The notes under the pieces are model-generated. The model did not search any database, was not told the origin of the DNA, and saw nothing but the letters and a program-made list of their open reading frames with translations. 64,000 nt of DNA, from assembly GCF_001625655.1 (NCBI RefSeq), contig NZ_AUYB01000013.1, forward strand, positions 111,630-175,629. Reading direction: 5' to 3'. This DNA is from Pseudoalteromonas luteoviolacea DSM 6061 (GTDB taxonomy: Bacteria > Pseudomonadota > Gammaproteobacteria > Enterobacterales > Alteromonadaceae). Of this stretch, positions 36,154-45,621 are shown piece after piece; positions within the stretch are counted from its first letter, which is position 1, and every line of letters starts with the position of its first letter. The translations under genes and the position numbers were made by a program.

Positions 36154-36714
36154 TTACTCGGTTGTTGATTCTTGGTATAACGTGTTTAGATAGCGTTGCC
36201 AATCAAATACACTGCCTGGATCTGTTTTTCTACCAGGGGCAATATCACAGTGGCCAACAATACGCTCTGCTGTAATTTCAGGGTATTGCGCTAAAATGGC
36301 CTTACTGACGGCCACTAATGCAACATACTGTGCATCGGTGTATGGAATTGTGTCTGTACCTTCCATCTCAATACCAATGCTAAAATCGTTGCATTTCTCA
36401 CGCCCTAAAAAATGAGACACACCGGCATGCCAAGCTCTTTTTGCAAAAGGTACATACTGGATCACTTCACCATCTCTGCGGATAAAGCAATGCGCTGACA
36501 CTCGAACGCCTTCAAGAGACTTAAAACTAGAGTGTGCATCGCAGTTAATATTCCCCAGAAATAGGTCATCCACATAATCAGTACCAAATTCCCCTGCTGG
36601 CAAAGAAATATTATGGATCACCAACAAATTTACATCCGTCTCGTTGGGTCGTTCGTCAAAATGAGGCGACTGCCTTTGAACTGCAAATGGTAGCCATTGA
36701 TATTGATTTTGCAT
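36154..36714 (-). CDS. ampD: 1,6-anhydro-N-acetylmuramyl-L-alanine amidase AmpD
   Basis: AmpD is the cytoplasmic zinc amidase that removes stem peptides from anhydro-muropeptides in cell-wall recycling, which keeps ampC beta-lactamase off. The 186-residue protein has the zinc ligands His34 (VIHNIS), His155 and Asp165 (GHCDIAPGRKTDPG), plus the catalytic Glu116 (GIEMEG), all at the positions known in enterobacterial AmpD. ampE follows after 5 bases. It is divergent from nadC. Confidence 0.97.
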   Translation of the reverse strand: MQNQYQWLPFAVQRQSPHFDERPNETDVNLLVIHNISLPAGEFGTDYVDDLFLGNINCDAHSSFKSLEGVRVSAHCFIRRDGEVIQYVPFAKRAWHAGVSHFLGREKCNDFSIGIEMEGTDTIPYTDAQYVALVAVSKAILAQYPEITAERIVGHCDIAPGRKTDPGSVFDWQRYLNTLYQESTTE

Positions 36715-36864
36715 AAAAAAATTAAATAGTCACTACACCTTACCTACCTTATCAAGATTTCACTCTGAGCACTATGGCAATTTTATGTCACCAAGTTTGC
36801 CACTATGTACAAAGAAAATTGTTTCATTGCATTAATCGAAGTAGAATTTAAGGTATAACAAACA

Positions 36865-36924
36865 ATGATTGATTCTAGCTATGCAACCACAACTCATCTC
36901 TCAACTCGTACAACAAGCGCTTGA
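36865..36924 (+). CDS. Possible 19-residue upstream ORF overlapping the nadC start
   Basis: ATG 36865 follows AAGG by 10 bases and opens 19 codons ending at 36924. It overlaps the nadC start at 36881 in another frame. The only ribosome-site-like sequence in the region serves this ATG better than nadC. Coding status is uncertain. Confidence 0.25.
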   Translation: MIDSSYATTTHLSTRTTSA

Positions 36925-37720
36925 CGAAGACTTAAACTACCAATCTGCAGTTGATGGAGATATCACTGCCGCTTTAATACCTCAAGAACAAATTGCCAAT
37001 GCGTACGTTATCACTCGAGAAGACTGTATTTTTTGCGGCAAGGACTTAATTCTTGAAGTGTTTCGCCAAGTAGACCCAAGTGTTGAAGTAACCGTGCTCG
37101 CCAATGACGGAGACAAACTGAGTGCGAATACACGCATTTTTACTGCAAAAGGCTCGGCCCGTGCAATTTTGACCGCCGAAAGAACTGCACTTAACTTTGT
37201 TCAAACCTTGTCGGGGACTGCTACAACCACAGCACATTACGTCAGAGCTTTGGAAAACAGCAATACTCAATTGCTTGATACACGTAAAACCATTCCAGGT
37301 TTAAGAGCCTTACAAAAATATGCTGTTGCATGCGGCGGCGGCAAAAATCATCGTATCGGATTGTTTGATGCATTTTTGATAAAAGAAAACCACATTGCAG
37401 CTTGTGGTGGTATTGCTAATGCGGTGAGTCAGGCAAAGACCAATCATCCAGATAAGCCAGTTGAGGTTGAGGTAGAAAACCTAAATGAGCTGGAACAGGC
37501 ACTAAATGCAGGTAGTGACATCATAATGCTGGATAATTTTACCGTTGAGGACATTCAAAACGCCGTTAAACTAACCTCAGGTAGAGCAAAGCTCGAAGTG
37601 TCGGGTAATATGACTTTAGAGATTTTGGAGCAATACGCACAGGCTGGCGTCGACTATATTTCTAGTGGAGCCCTTACCAAACATGTACAAAGTATCGATT
37701 TATCGATGCGCTTTGAATAG
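36881..37720 (+). CDS. nadC: Nicotinate-nucleotide pyrophosphorylase (quinolinate phosphoribosyltransferase)
   Basis: NadC converts quinolinate and PRPP to nicotinate mononucleotide in NAD synthesis. The 279-residue protein has the family motifs ERTALNFVQTLSG, LLDTRKTIPGLR, KYAVACGGGKNHR, DAFLIKENH, VEVEVENLNE, DIIMLDNF and YISSGALTKHV. The frame starts at TTG 36869; ATG 36881 is the better codon, but neither has a good ribosome site. Its location between ampDE and the pil genes is conserved in gammaproteobacteria. Confidence 0.95.
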   Translation: MQPQLISQLVQQALDEDLNYQSAVDGDITAALIPQEQIANAYVITREDCIFCGKDLILEVFRQVDPSVEVTVLANDGDKLSANTRIFTAKGSARAILTAERTALNFVQTLSGTATTTAHYVRALENSNTQLLDTRKTIPGLRALQKYAVACGGGKNHRIGLFDAFLIKENHIAACGGIANAVSQAKTNHPDKPVEVEVENLNELEQALNAGSDIIMLDNFTVEDIQNAVKLTSGRAKLEVSGNMTLEILEQYAQAGVDYISSGALTKHVQSIDLSMRFE

Positions 37721-37768
37721 TATATTTTGGGTTGTAATTAAATTGTAACTAAATGTACATTTAATACA

Positions 37769-37797
37769 TTGACATTTATTTACAAACGAGATTTAAT
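37769..37797 (+). promoter_or_regulatory. Candidate sigma-70 promoter of pilA
   Basis: TTGACA (37769-37774), a 17-base spacer and TTTAAT (37792-37797) would start a leader of about 170 bases. I saw no sigma-54 -24/-12 element, which drives pilA in some relatives. Confidence 0.45.
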
Positions 37798-37921
37798 AAA
37801 AAAGAGTTAAATTAATGATTTAGATTAATTCTTTTGACTGTAATCTGGTTGAGACTGTAAAAAACTGTTAAGAACGCTAGGGTAGCAGTTATATCTCTAA
37901 AGTTGAATTGGTTTAATAAAT

Positions 37922-37950
37922 CCCTGATGTAAGTGTTAACTAACATCGGG
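37922..37950 (+). other. Hairpin in the pilA leader
   Basis: CCTGATGT and ACATCGGG form an 8-bp stem with one G-U pair around a 12-base loop. It ends 12 bases before the strong ribosome site TTAGGAGA. It could influence pilA mRNA stability or translation. Confidence 0.4.
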
Positions 37951-37975
37951 CTTAATATCCCTTAGGAGACACATC

Positions 37976-38440
37976 ATGACGCAAAGACAACAGGGTGGTT
38001 TTACCCTTATCGAATTAATGATTGTGATTGCAATCATCGGTATTTTGGCAGCAGTAGCGCTTCCAGCTTACACAGACTATATCAACCGTGCGAAAACTTC
38101 TGAGATGCTAGCTGCTTCAAGCATGCCAAAAGCATGTGTTGAAGAAAGAGCACAATTAGGCAGTGCGCCAACAAACTGTGCACAGGGTTTCAGTGCAACT
38201 GACCTTGTGACTTCACTAACTATTGATGCTAAAGGCCTAATGACTATCACTGGTCAAAATGACCTTGCAGGTATCGTTATGACGCTTACGCCTAACAGCG
38301 CAGCGAATACTGCAGCAACGGCAGATAACTTCACTGATGCTTTTGCTGTTCATTCATGGACATGTGCCGCAACAGTTAGGTCGAATCAAATTAACTGGTT
38401 ACCAAGCACTTGTACTGCGGCAGTTTCTGGTACACCATAA
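37976..38440 (+). CDS. pilA: Type IV major pilin PilA
   Basis: The subunit of the type IV pilus. The 154-residue prepilin has a short positively charged leader cut after Gly8 ([20 protein letters not shown]). Phe9 would be the methylated first residue, and Glu13 is the conserved Glu5 of mature pilins. The globular part has two cysteine pairs, including a C-terminal pair (SWTCAAT and PSTCTAA) that would close the D-loop. The ribosome site TTAGGAGA is strong. A strong terminator after the gene favours pilin excess over the assembly proteins. Confidence 0.95.
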   Translation: MTQRQQGGFTLIELMIVIAIIGILAAVALPAYTDYINRAKTSEMLAASSMPKACVEERAQLGSAPTNCAQGFSATDLVTSLTIDAKGLMTITGQNDLAGIVMTLTPNSAANTAATADNFTDAFAVHSWTCAATVRSNQINWLPSTCTAAVSGTP

Positions 38441-38460
38441 GATACTGACTACACATTATA

Positions 38461-38490
38461 AAAGAAACTGGGTTCTGCCCAGTTTCTTTT
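38461..38490 (+). terminator. Strong terminator between pilA and pilC
   Basis: AAAGAAACTGGG (38461-38472) pairs with CCCAGTTTCTTT (38478-38489) across a 5-base loop, with further T residues. pilC must be read through or have a separate promoter. Confidence 0.9.
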
Positions 38491-38506
38491 TACGTGAATA
38501 TACTCT

Positions 38507-39742
38507 ATGGCTCTCCCTTCTAAAGAAAATACAAACAAAATAGATACTTTCGTTTGGGTAGGTGTAAGCGCTCGAGGAAAAAGACTCGAGGGTGAAATGA
38601 CTGGCACGAGTGTCGCATTAGTCAAGGCCCAACTCAGAAAGCAAGGTATCACACCCTCTAAGGTTAAGCGCAAGCCTAAGCCGCTCTTTGGCTTTAAAAG
38701 TGTGCAAAAAATTACGCCCAAAGATATTTCAATAGTCACCAGGCAAATCGCAACTATGCTGACTGCCGGGGTATCCTTAGTCCAATCACTGGATATGATT
38801 GCTTCGGGCGCAAAAAATAAAAGCGTGAGCAAACTTATTGGCACTATTGCCGATGAGGTCAAAGCTGGCCAGCCGCTTGCCAAAAGCTTACGAGCTCACC
38901 CCAGGTATTTTGACGAGCTATACTGTGACTTAGTTGAGTCCGGTGAGCAATCAGGTGCATTAGATAGAATTTTTGACCGAGTCGCTTTGTATAAAGAAAA
39001 AGCAGAGGCGCTAAAGTCAAAAATTAAAAAGGCCATGTTTTACCCAATTGCAGTTATTACGGTTGCACTGATTGTTACGTCAATTCTGCTTATTTTTGTT
39101 GTGCCCCAGTTTGAAGATATATTTACCGGATTTGGCGCTGAACTACCTGCATTCACGCGCTTGGTGATCGGCATTTCAGAATTTATGCAAGAGTATTGGT
39201 GGATCATGCTGATCGCAATTGGGGCAAGTATTTATACCTATAAAGAAATGCTCATAAGAAACGAATCTGTGCGGCACACCAACGATAGGCTATTGTTGCA
39301 ATTCCCAGTTATTGGAGAAATTTTGCGAAAAGCCGCGGTTGCAAGGTACGCAAGAACACTGTCAACTACCTTTGCTGCAGGTGTGCCACTGGTGGATGCA
39401 CTTGATTCAGCAGCAGGCGCCTCTGGTAACATCATATATAAAAATGCCATTTTAGACATCAAAGGTGAAGTAAGCTCCGGTAACCAAATGAATTGGGCAA
39501 TGCGCAACTCCAAAATATTTCCAGATATGGTGGTGCAAATGGTCGCTATTGGTGAAGAATCTGGTGCACTAGATAGTATGCTCAGTAAAGTTGCTAGCAT
39601 TTATGAGCAAGAAGTGGATGATGCCGTTGACGGCTTATCAACGTTACTAGAACCTATTATCATGGCCGTGTTAGGTGTACTTGTTGGTGGCTTAATCATC
39701 GCGATGTATTTGCCGATCTTCCAACTCGGCTCTGTCATTTAA
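38507..39742 (+). CDS. pilC: Type IV pilus inner-membrane platform protein PilC
   Basis: PilC (GspF family) is the inner-membrane platform on which PilB and PilT act. The 411-residue protein has two T2SSF repeats (residues ~75-200 and ~280-400, each with the RQIATMLTAGVSLVQSLD or RTLSTTFAAGVPLVDALD pattern). Three TM segments are near residues 180-205, 230-250 and 380-405. The second repeat ends with LEPIIMAVLGVLVGGLIIAM. The start has only a weak ribosome site. pilD follows after 32 bases. Confidence 0.96.
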   Translation: MALPSKENTNKIDTFVWVGVSARGKRLEGEMTGTSVALVKAQLRKQGITPSKVKRKPKPLFGFKSVQKITPKDISIVTRQIATMLTAGVSLVQSLDMIASGAKNKSVSKLIGTIADEVKAGQPLAKSLRAHPRYFDELYCDLVESGEQSGALDRIFDRVALYKEKAEALKSKIKKAMFYPIAVITVALIVTSILLIFVVPQFEDIFTGFGAELPAFTRLVIGISEFMQEYWWIMLIAIGASIYTYKEMLIRNESVRHTNDRLLLQFPVIGEILRKAAVARYARTLSTTFAAGVPLVDALDSAAGASGNIIYKNAILDIKGEVSSGNQMNWAMRNSKIFPDMVVQMVAIGEESGALDSMLSKVASIYEQEVDDAVDGLSTLLEPIIMAVLGVLVGGLIIAMYLPIFQLGSVI

Positions 39743-39774
39743 ATCGCAAAGTAAACAATAATAAGAGCAAATAT

Positions 39775-40656
39775 ATGCAAGATGTTTGGCAGTTAATGCA
39801 ACAACAATCCTGGTTTTTTCTATTGACCGTTGGACTGGTTAGCCTTTGCATCGGGAGCTTTTTGAATGTCGTGATATATCGACTTCCAAAGATGATGGAA
39901 ACGGAATGGAAAAAAGAGTGTCGCGTTATTTTAGGTGACGAAAGCAACAGCCAACAGGCTTCCAAGTCTACTTTTAACCTCATTACACCTCGTTCGACAT
40001 GTCCATCTTGCAATACTCAAATCAAGGCACACCATAACATCCCGGTGTTGAGCTGGTTACTACTCAAAGGTCGTTGTGCATACTGTGAGGCAGTAATATC
40101 AATACGTTACCCTCTCATTGAAATGCTAACCGCAGGCACATCTTTATGGGTAGCTTGGCATTTTGGAGCTACCTTGCAAGCCTTACTTTATATTGTGCTA
40201 ACTTGGGCACTAATCGCATTGATATTTATCGACATAGATAAAATGCTGTTGCCCGACCAGATCACATTACCTCTGCTTTGGCTGGCGCTACTAGCTGCTG
40301 CGACAAGCATTACAATTTCCCCAGCAGATGCCATTATCGGTGCAGCAGTGGGATACCTCAGTTTGTGGAGTGTATATTGGGCGTTTAAATTACTAACGGG
40401 TAAAGAAGGAATGGGCTTTGGAGATTTTAAGCTACTTGCTATTTTCGGTGCCTTGCTTGGCTGGCAGTCCATTATTACGATTGTTTTACTCTCAAGTTTA
40501 GTGGGTGCCATAATTGGCAGCGCCCAGCTCACTGTCCAAGGTAAGGATAAAGCCACACCAATTCCGTTTGGCCCCTATTTAGCCATTGCGGGTTGGCTCA
40601 CGCTGTTTTATGGCAGCGCCTTAAAAGACTGGTATTTAAACTTTTTAGGAGTGTAG
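39775..40656 (+). CDS. pilD: Prepilin peptidase/N-methyltransferase PilD
   Basis: PilD removes the prepilin leader and methylates the new N-terminus, acting in the inner membrane. The 293-residue protein has the zinc-binding tetracysteine of the methylase part (CPSC at 76-79 and CAYC at 101-104). The two catalytic aspartates of the peptidase lie in FIDIDKMLLPD (near 153-155) and MGFGDFKLL. About eight TM helices are predicted by eye. It probably also serves type II secretion and other pilins. coaE starts 2 bases after its stop. Confidence 0.96.
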   Translation: MQDVWQLMQQQSWFFLLTVGLVSLCIGSFLNVVIYRLPKMMETEWKKECRVILGDESNSQQASKSTFNLITPRSTCPSCNTQIKAHHNIPVLSWLLLKGRCAYCEAVISIRYPLIEMLTAGTSLWVAWHFGATLQALLYIVLTWALIALIFIDIDKMLLPDQITLPLLWLALLAAATSITISPADAIIGAAVGYLSLWSVYWAFKLLTGKEGMGFGDFKLLAIFGALLGWQSIITIVLLSSLVGAIIGSAQLTVQGKDKATPIPFGPYLAIAGWLTLFYGSALKDWYLNFLGV

Positions 40657-40658
40657 TT

Positions 40659-41264
40659 TTGTCTAAATGGATACTTGGCCTCACCGGCGGTATTGGCGCA
40701 GGAAAAACTGCTGCAACCAACTATTTTCAATCACTTGGTATAGACGTGATAGATGCTGATATTGTTGCCAGAGAAGTTGTTATGCCCAATACGGAGGGCC
40801 TAAAAGCCATTACTGCACACTTCGGTCAACACATACTTACAGAGCAAGGTGAGCTCGATCGCGCTAAGCTCAGAGAGATTATTTTTAGTGACGAGACTAA
40901 AAAAAACTGGCTGAACGAACTACTTCACCCATTAATCAGAGCACAAATTGTTGCACAGCTAGCAGCTGCCAAAAGCAGTTATAGCATTCTTTGTGCTCCT
41001 TTATTATTTGAGAACGGCCTACAGTCCTACTGCCAAAAAACGCTTCTTATTGATGTCCCAGAATCTGTGCAGATCGCCAGAACGACTGCACGAGATAGCG
41101 TATCTCAAAACCAAGTGCAAAATATAATTGCAGCTCAAATGAGTCGTACAGAGAAAACCAAACTCGCAGACTATATTGTTAATAATGATCGAGACATAGT
41201 TGATGTACAGTCTGAGTTACTGTCTTTACACCAATTATTTTTACAAGCTGCACAAAATTATTAA
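40659..41264 (+). CDS. coaE: Dephospho-CoA kinase
   Basis: CoaE phosphorylates dephospho-CoA in the last step of CoA synthesis. The 201-residue protein starts WILGLTGGIGAGKT with the P-loop. It also has IDADIVAREV, LHPLIRAQI and ILCAPLLFENG, all typical. The frame can be extended into pilD (40593), but TTG 40659 has AGGAGTG 7 bases upstream, which lies at the pilD end, and gives the family N-terminus. pilD-coaE is a conserved pair. Confidence 0.95.
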   Translation: MSKWILGLTGGIGAGKTAATNYFQSLGIDVIDADIVAREVVMPNTEGLKAITAHFGQHILTEQGELDRAKLREIIFSDETKKNWLNELLHPLIRAQIVAQLAAAKSSYSILCAPLLFENGLQSYCQKTLLIDVPESVQIARTTARDSVSQNQVQNIIAAQMSRTEKTKLADYIVNNDRDIVDVQSELLSLHQLFLQAAQNY

Positions 41265-41393
41265 TCCTATTTCCCGTAAAATTAGGTATTATTCATTAGA
41301 ACAAAAAAATAAAATGTTCATTAAAGCAAAATTAAGCAGTTTGACTAATTATTTGCTACATTTGTGTAAGTTGTTGAAGTATTAAAGGACGTT

Positions 41394-43070
41394 ATGGAAC
41401 ATCACTCTCCGTTACTGAGAAAATTCATTACCTTAGGTAGAATTACTCCTGATCAGATAAAGGCAAAACATACCGAAGCGACAACAACCGCAGAATTAAT
41501 CTGCTTGTGCAGTGGTATGAGTGGTCAAGAACTTGCTGAACAATGTCTTGATTTGTTCCGCGTTCCTTATTTTGATCTCAATGGGTTTGACGTCCAAAAT
41601 GTGCCTAAAGATCTCATCAAAGAAAAGCTTATCAGGCAGCACTACTTACTGCCGCTGGTAAAAAAAGATCGCAAGTTGTTCATTGCTACATCCGATCCAA
41701 CAGACTACGGCGCATTTGAAAACTTTGAGTTTAGTACTGGACTACAATGTGAAATAGTCGTTGTTGATCATAAACTGCTTGAACAAAAAATCGATCAACT
41801 CTTTGATGACAACTCAAGCCTGTCTTTAAGCGAAGATGAGTTTAAAGAGTTTGCAAGTCTTGATGTTGAAGATGAACCACAATCACAACAACAAGATGAA
41901 GAAAAAGACGATGCGCCTATCATCGTCTATATCAATAAAATTTTAATGGACGCGATCAAAAAAGGGGCGTCTGATTTACACTTTGAGCCTTACGAGAAAA
42001 AGTACCGTGTGCGCTTTCGTATCGATGGTATTTTGCACGAAATGGCCAGCCCACCCAATACCCTTGCAAGCCGCTTATCTGCTCGTATTAAGGTCATGTC
42101 TCATCTTGATATCGCAGAAAAGCGAAAGCCACAAGATGGTCGTATTAAGCTGAAGATTTCAGAGCGTAAAAGCATCGACTTCCGTGTCAGTACCTTACCG
42201 ACTATTTGGGGTGAGAAGATCGTAATGCGTATTCTCGACTCTTCCGCCGCAAAATTGGGAATTGATGTACTAGGTTATGAACCTGAGCAAAAAGAGCTGT
42301 ATTTAAATGCCCTTGCACAGCCTCAAGGAATGGTACTGGTTACTGGACCGACAGGTTCCGGTAAAACTGTTTCTCTGTATACCGGTTTGAATATACTAAA
42401 CAAACCCGAGCGAAATATCAGTACTGCTGAAGATCCGGTAGAAATAAACCTTGAAGGTATAAACCAAGTACAGATCAATACAAAAGCGGATATGACTTTC
42501 GCAAACGCGCTGAAAGCGTTTTTGCGACAAGATCCAGATGTCGTAATGGTTGGTGAGATTCGAGACTTAGAAACCGCTGAAATTTCGATAAAAGCAGCGC
42601 AGACAGGTCACTTAGTATTAAGTACACTGCATACTAACTCGGCGCCTGAAACTCTTACCCGTTTGCTAAATATGGGTGTACCCGCATATAACGTTGCGAG
42701 TTCGGTAAGCTTGATCATTGCTCAGCGACTTGCAAGACGACTATGCCCGAAATGTAAAGAGCCTGAGACCTTGCCGCCAGAAGAGCTGTTACGTCAAGGG
42801 TTCAGTGAAGAGCAAATCAAAGATCTAACTCTATTTGCGCCCAAAGGGTGCGATCATTGTACCGACGGATATAAGGGGCGAGTGGGTGTTTATGAAGTTG
42901 TTAAAATCACGCCTGAGATTTCTCAAAAAATCATGGCTGGCGCCAATTCATTAGAAATTGCGGAATTAGCGGGTAAGCTCGGTTTTGATAATTTACGTTT
43001 ATCAGGCCTGAGAAAAGCCGCATCAGGGGTAACTTCTCTAGCCGAGATCAACCGCGTTACCAATTTTTAA
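41394..43070 (+). CDS. pilB: Type IV pilus assembly ATPase PilB
   Basis: PilB is the hexameric cytoplasmic ATPase that powers pilus extension. The 558-residue protein has an MshEN-type N-domain (residues ~1-150). Walker A is GPTGSGKT (318-325), the Asp box is near AEDPVEI, Walker B is [12 protein letters not shown], the His box is TLHTNSAPE, and the zinc-binding cysteines are CPKC and CDHC. A ribosome site AAAGGACG precedes the ATG. The gene normally sits between pilA and pilC; here it lies after coaE, behind a 129-base gap that may contain its own promoter. Confidence 0.96.
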   Translation: MEHHSPLLRKFITLGRITPDQIKAKHTEATTTAELICLCSGMSGQELAEQCLDLFRVPYFDLNGFDVQNVPKDLIKEKLIRQHYLLPLVKKDRKLFIATSDPTDYGAFENFEFSTGLQCEIVVVDHKLLEQKIDQLFDDNSSLSLSEDEFKEFASLDVEDEPQSQQQDEEKDDAPIIVYINKILMDAIKKGASDLHFEPYEKKYRVRFRIDGILHEMASPPNTLASRLSARIKVMSHLDIAEKRKPQDGRIKLKISERKSIDFRVSTLPTIWGEKIVMRILDSSAAKLGIDVLGYEPEQKELYLNALAQPQGMVLVTGPTGSGKTVSLYTGLNILNKPERNISTAEDPVEINLEGINQVQINTKADMTFANALKAFLRQDPDVVMVGEIRDLETAEISIKAAQTGHLVLSTLHTNSAPETLTRLLNMGVPAYNVASSVSLIIAQRLARRLCPKCKEPETLPPEELLRQGFSEEQIKDLTLFAPKGCDHCTDGYKGRVGVYEVVKITPEISQKIMAGANSLEIAELAGKLGFDNLRLSGLRKAASGVTSLAEINRVTNF

Positions 43071-43088
43071 GCATTCATAACCTCGCTG

Positions 43089-43119
43089 GTATAGTTTGCT
43101 GCAAAGCAGTAAACTATAC
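43089..43119 (+). other. Hairpin between pilB and yacG
   Basis: GTATAGTTTGCTG (43089-43101) and CAGTAAACTATAC (43107-43119) pair over 13 positions with one mismatch. No T-run follows, so it may be an mRNA processing or stability element rather than a terminator. Confidence 0.5.
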
Positions 43120-43146
43120 GCTTGATAGATAAATGAGTATTCCATT

Positions 43147-43389
43147 ATGCCTACAGCCGTGAAGTGTCCGACATGCCAAAAAGACGTGATCTGGTCAGCT
43201 CAAAGCCCTCATCGTCCTTTTTGCTCTAAGCGCTGTCAACTTATAGATCTGGGTGAATGGTCAGAAGAAAACAACAAAATATCCACTCAAGTACAAAGTT
43301 CAGATATGGGTCAACCAGATCCTCAAGCTTTAATCGAGGATATTGAAGCAATGCTGGCTAAAAACGAAGACGATTTCTTCAAACAATAA
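43147..43389 (+). CDS. yacG: DNA gyrase inhibitor/zinc protein YacG
   Basis: A small zinc protein that binds GyrB and inhibits gyrase in E. coli. The 80-residue protein has the four zinc cysteines (CPTC near residue 8 and CSKRC near residue 27) and [10 protein letters not shown], characteristic of the family. The acidic C-terminus is longer than in E. coli. In many gammaproteobacteria zapD lies between coaE and yacG; here it is replaced by pilB. Confidence 0.93.
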   Translation: MPTAVKCPTCQKDVIWSAQSPHRPFCSKRCQLIDLGEWSEENNKISTQVQSSDMGQPDPQALIEDIEAMLAKNEDDFFKQ

Positions 43390-43412
43390 GACCCTACGTG
43401 CTAAGTGCCTCT

Positions 43413-44306
43413 TTAGCTTAGATTACTTAGCACGCCATACAGTGCTTCAAGCCCTTTGTGAGCCTGCCAATTCTTGCTATACAAATAGTAATCCACACTT
43501 GGTAAATGCTCTTCAATATTTATAAAATCGACCTGTTGCTGATATTTACTACACATTGACTGTGGCACTATGGCGGCGCCTAAACCGGCAGCGACCAGAG
43601 ACAAAGTTGTCGATTTCGTTTTTACCTCTTGGACCACATTCATCTGTGCTTGAGCATCACTAAATACTTGCGTTATTGCAGCGTGTAGTTTGGGCTGAAC
43701 CTGCTTTGGATAATGAATAAATGGGCGACCACTTAAAATGCGAATCGACGTGGAAGGCATCGTTAACTGCCACTTTTTGGGACAAGCTAATACGTATTTT
43801 TCACTTTTCAAATGACGTAAATCTTGCTCAGGCAAATCAGGCGCATGAGCACGAATTATCGCGCCGTGTAGCTGTTGTGTGTCGCAGCGGTTGATGAGAT
43901 CGGTACTACTCCCTTCTTCTATTACTAGATCTAGATAAGGTTGCTGTGCTTGTAAAACCGCCATACCGTCCGACATCAAGGCTTCAAAGGCAAGACTAAT
44001 GCATCCCACTTTTAAGGGATGGCCCTCTCCCTTTTGACTGGCAAGCACACACTCCCCAAGCTCAGCATGCGCAGCTAAAACCCGTTTCGCTTTTTCTACA
44101 AATAAGCTACCAAACGCAGTGAGTGATACTGACCGTGTAGAGCGCTCAAACAAGGCCATTCCTAAGTTGTTTTCAATTAATCGGATCTGTTGACTCAACG
44201 GTGGTTGAGACATATGTAACCTGAGTGCAGCTCGACTAAAGCTAAGCTCTTCAGCAACGACCACGACATAATTTAGCTTTTTGATATCCAGCCAATTTAT
44301 ATTCAT
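43413..44306 (-). CDS. LysR family transcriptional regulator
   Basis: A 297-residue regulator. The N-terminal winged helix-turn-helix (residues ~8-66, with FSRAALRLHMSQPPLSQQIR) is followed by a LysR substrate-binding domain (~92-290). The effector is unknown. It is divergent from an exported esterase gene across 87 bases, so it is likely to regulate that gene. The C-terminal part has the usual AAGLGAAIVPQS segment. Confidence 0.9.
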   Translation of the reverse strand: MNINWLDIKKLNYVVVVAEELSFSRAALRLHMSQPPLSQQIRLIENNLGMALFERSTRSVSLTAFGSLFVEKAKRVLAAHAELGECVLASQKGEGHPLKVGCISLAFEALMSDGMAVLQAQQPYLDLVIEEGSSTDLINRCDTQQLHGAIIRAHAPDLPEQDLRHLKSEKYVLACPKKWQLTMPSTSIRILSGRPFIHYPKQVQPKLHAAITQVFSDAQAQMNVVQEVKTKSTTLSLVAAGLGAAIVPQSMCSKYQQQVDFINIEEHLPSVDYYLYSKNWQAHKGLEALYGVLSNLS

Positions 44307-44393
44307 TATATATAAATAAACAATTTTTAATATTTGTTCTTAATTTAGGCCCGGTGTAAGTTTAGTGCAAGCTAAATCAGCAGGAGAATAACA

Positions 44394-45446
44394 ATGAAAT
44401 ACCTGAGCCTAATATTACTGCTATTTTTGAGTAGCCAATTGCACGCAGAAATAGTCAAAGTTCCTTTTACCTCTAAAGCTCTAGAAAATAGCTTAATTGG
44501 TACCAAAGCCACACGAGACGTTCATATATATCTACCGGATGATTATCATACTACCAAGACTCGTTACCCCGTTTTGTATTTTTTAGGCGCTTATAGCTGG
44601 CCAATAAAATACAGTAGCCATATCGAAAAAATGCTTGATAATCACAAGAAGCAGGGTAATACCATGGAGATGATTGTGGTGATGCTAGAAGGAAATACAC
44701 CACTAAGAGGCAGCTTTTATGTCAACTCTACAGTACATGGTAACTTCAGCGACTATGTCCTTGAAGAAATTGTCCCTTGGATAGACAGTACATATAGAAC
44801 AAAAGCACAAGCAAAGCATCGTGGAATAGCAGGATTCTCAATGGGGGGGACTGGTGCACTGCGATTTGCCGCAAACAACCCAGATGTGTTCGGTCATGTT
44901 TATGCACTAAGCCCTGGTATGTTTAATGAACAAGGTATGGCTAAGTCCTATTTGACATCAGACGCAGCGATTAAACGCTATCAGGCATTCAAGCAGAAGC
45001 TTGCAGCAAGTACTGAGCCGCAAAAAGTTATGGCCGAAGAGTTTGCTTCTTTTCAAGGGCGCGAAATTTGGGAAAATGGTCAAGACAATAGTTACAGTGC
45101 CTACTTAATGGCGTATGCAGGCGCGTTTGCAGGTACATCAGAACAACCTTTTGGTACGCACTTTAGCAAAGATGCAAAGCAAAAGCCGCTTTGGTACAGT
45201 GGATTTGGTGAGCTAATTTCACTCTACACCACCCCAGCTATTATAAACGAGCTACACTCTGTGCATATCGAAGTAGGCGACAAAGACGACTATATTTGGA
45301 TCACTGAGGGTGTTCTGGCACTTAAGCAAAAAGCGCAACAGCAAAACCTTCCATTGTCATTTAATGTGTTTTCGGGAGGTCATAGTGACAAAGCGCTAGC
45401 ACGTCTAGAGCATCATATGTTGCCATTTTTTGCAAAGCGCCTTTAA
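44394..45446 (+). CDS. Exported esterase (esterase D/PF00756-like alpha/beta hydrolase)
   Basis: A 350-residue protein with a signal peptide cleaved near HAE (residue 18). The alpha/beta hydrolase fold of the putative esterase family is shown by RDVHIYLPDDY, TRYPVLYFLGAY and the nucleophile elbow GFSMGG (Ser149). The catalytic His is probably His330 (FSGGHSDK), with an Asp in the preceding EVGDKDD segment. Substrate is unknown; relatives act on S-formylglutathione, siderophore esters or acetyl-xylan. AGGAGA precedes the ATG. It is divergent from the LysR gene. Confidence 0.85.
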   Translation: MKYLSLILLLFLSSQLHAEIVKVPFTSKALENSLIGTKATRDVHIYLPDDYHTTKTRYPVLYFLGAYSWPIKYSSHIEKMLDNHKKQGNTMEMIVVMLEGNTPLRGSFYVNSTVHGNFSDYVLEEIVPWIDSTYRTKAQAKHRGIAGFSMGGTGALRFAANNPDVFGHVYALSPGMFNEQGMAKSYLTSDAAIKRYQAFKQKLAASTEPQKVMAEEFASFQGREIWENGQDNSYSAYLMAYAGAFAGTSEQPFGTHFSKDAKQKPLWYSGFGELISLYTTPAIINELHSVHIEVGDKDDYIWITEGVLALKQKAQQQNLPLSFNVFSGGHSDKALARLEHHMLPFFAKRL

Positions 45447-45458
45447 CACTTGCGAATT

Positions 45459-45481
45459 GGTACCACAGCTTTTGTGGTGCC
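45459..45481 (+). terminator. Hairpin after the esterase gene
   Basis: GGTACCACA (45459-45467) pairs with TGTGGTGCC (45473-45481), one G-U pair, followed by TTACCTTG. The T-run is weak. Confidence 0.45.
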
Positions 45482-45621
45482 TTACCTTGAGCTCTCTTAC
45501 AAAACATCACTGCGAGTCTAAAAATCGCAAACATTATCAATCCCACCTGCGCTACTTTAAACTTGTCGCCAACGACATATAAGCCTATAAGGGTATTTTC
45601 AATTGCGGATCACGAATTGTT

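Noticed and set aside
37721..37975. Sigma-54 promoter for pilA
   Set aside because: No TGGCAC-N5-TTGC-type element found; a sigma-70-like pair fits better.
41265..41393. Clear promoter for pilB in the coaE-pilB gap
   Set aside because: A TTGACT is present, but no -10 box lies at suitable spacing.
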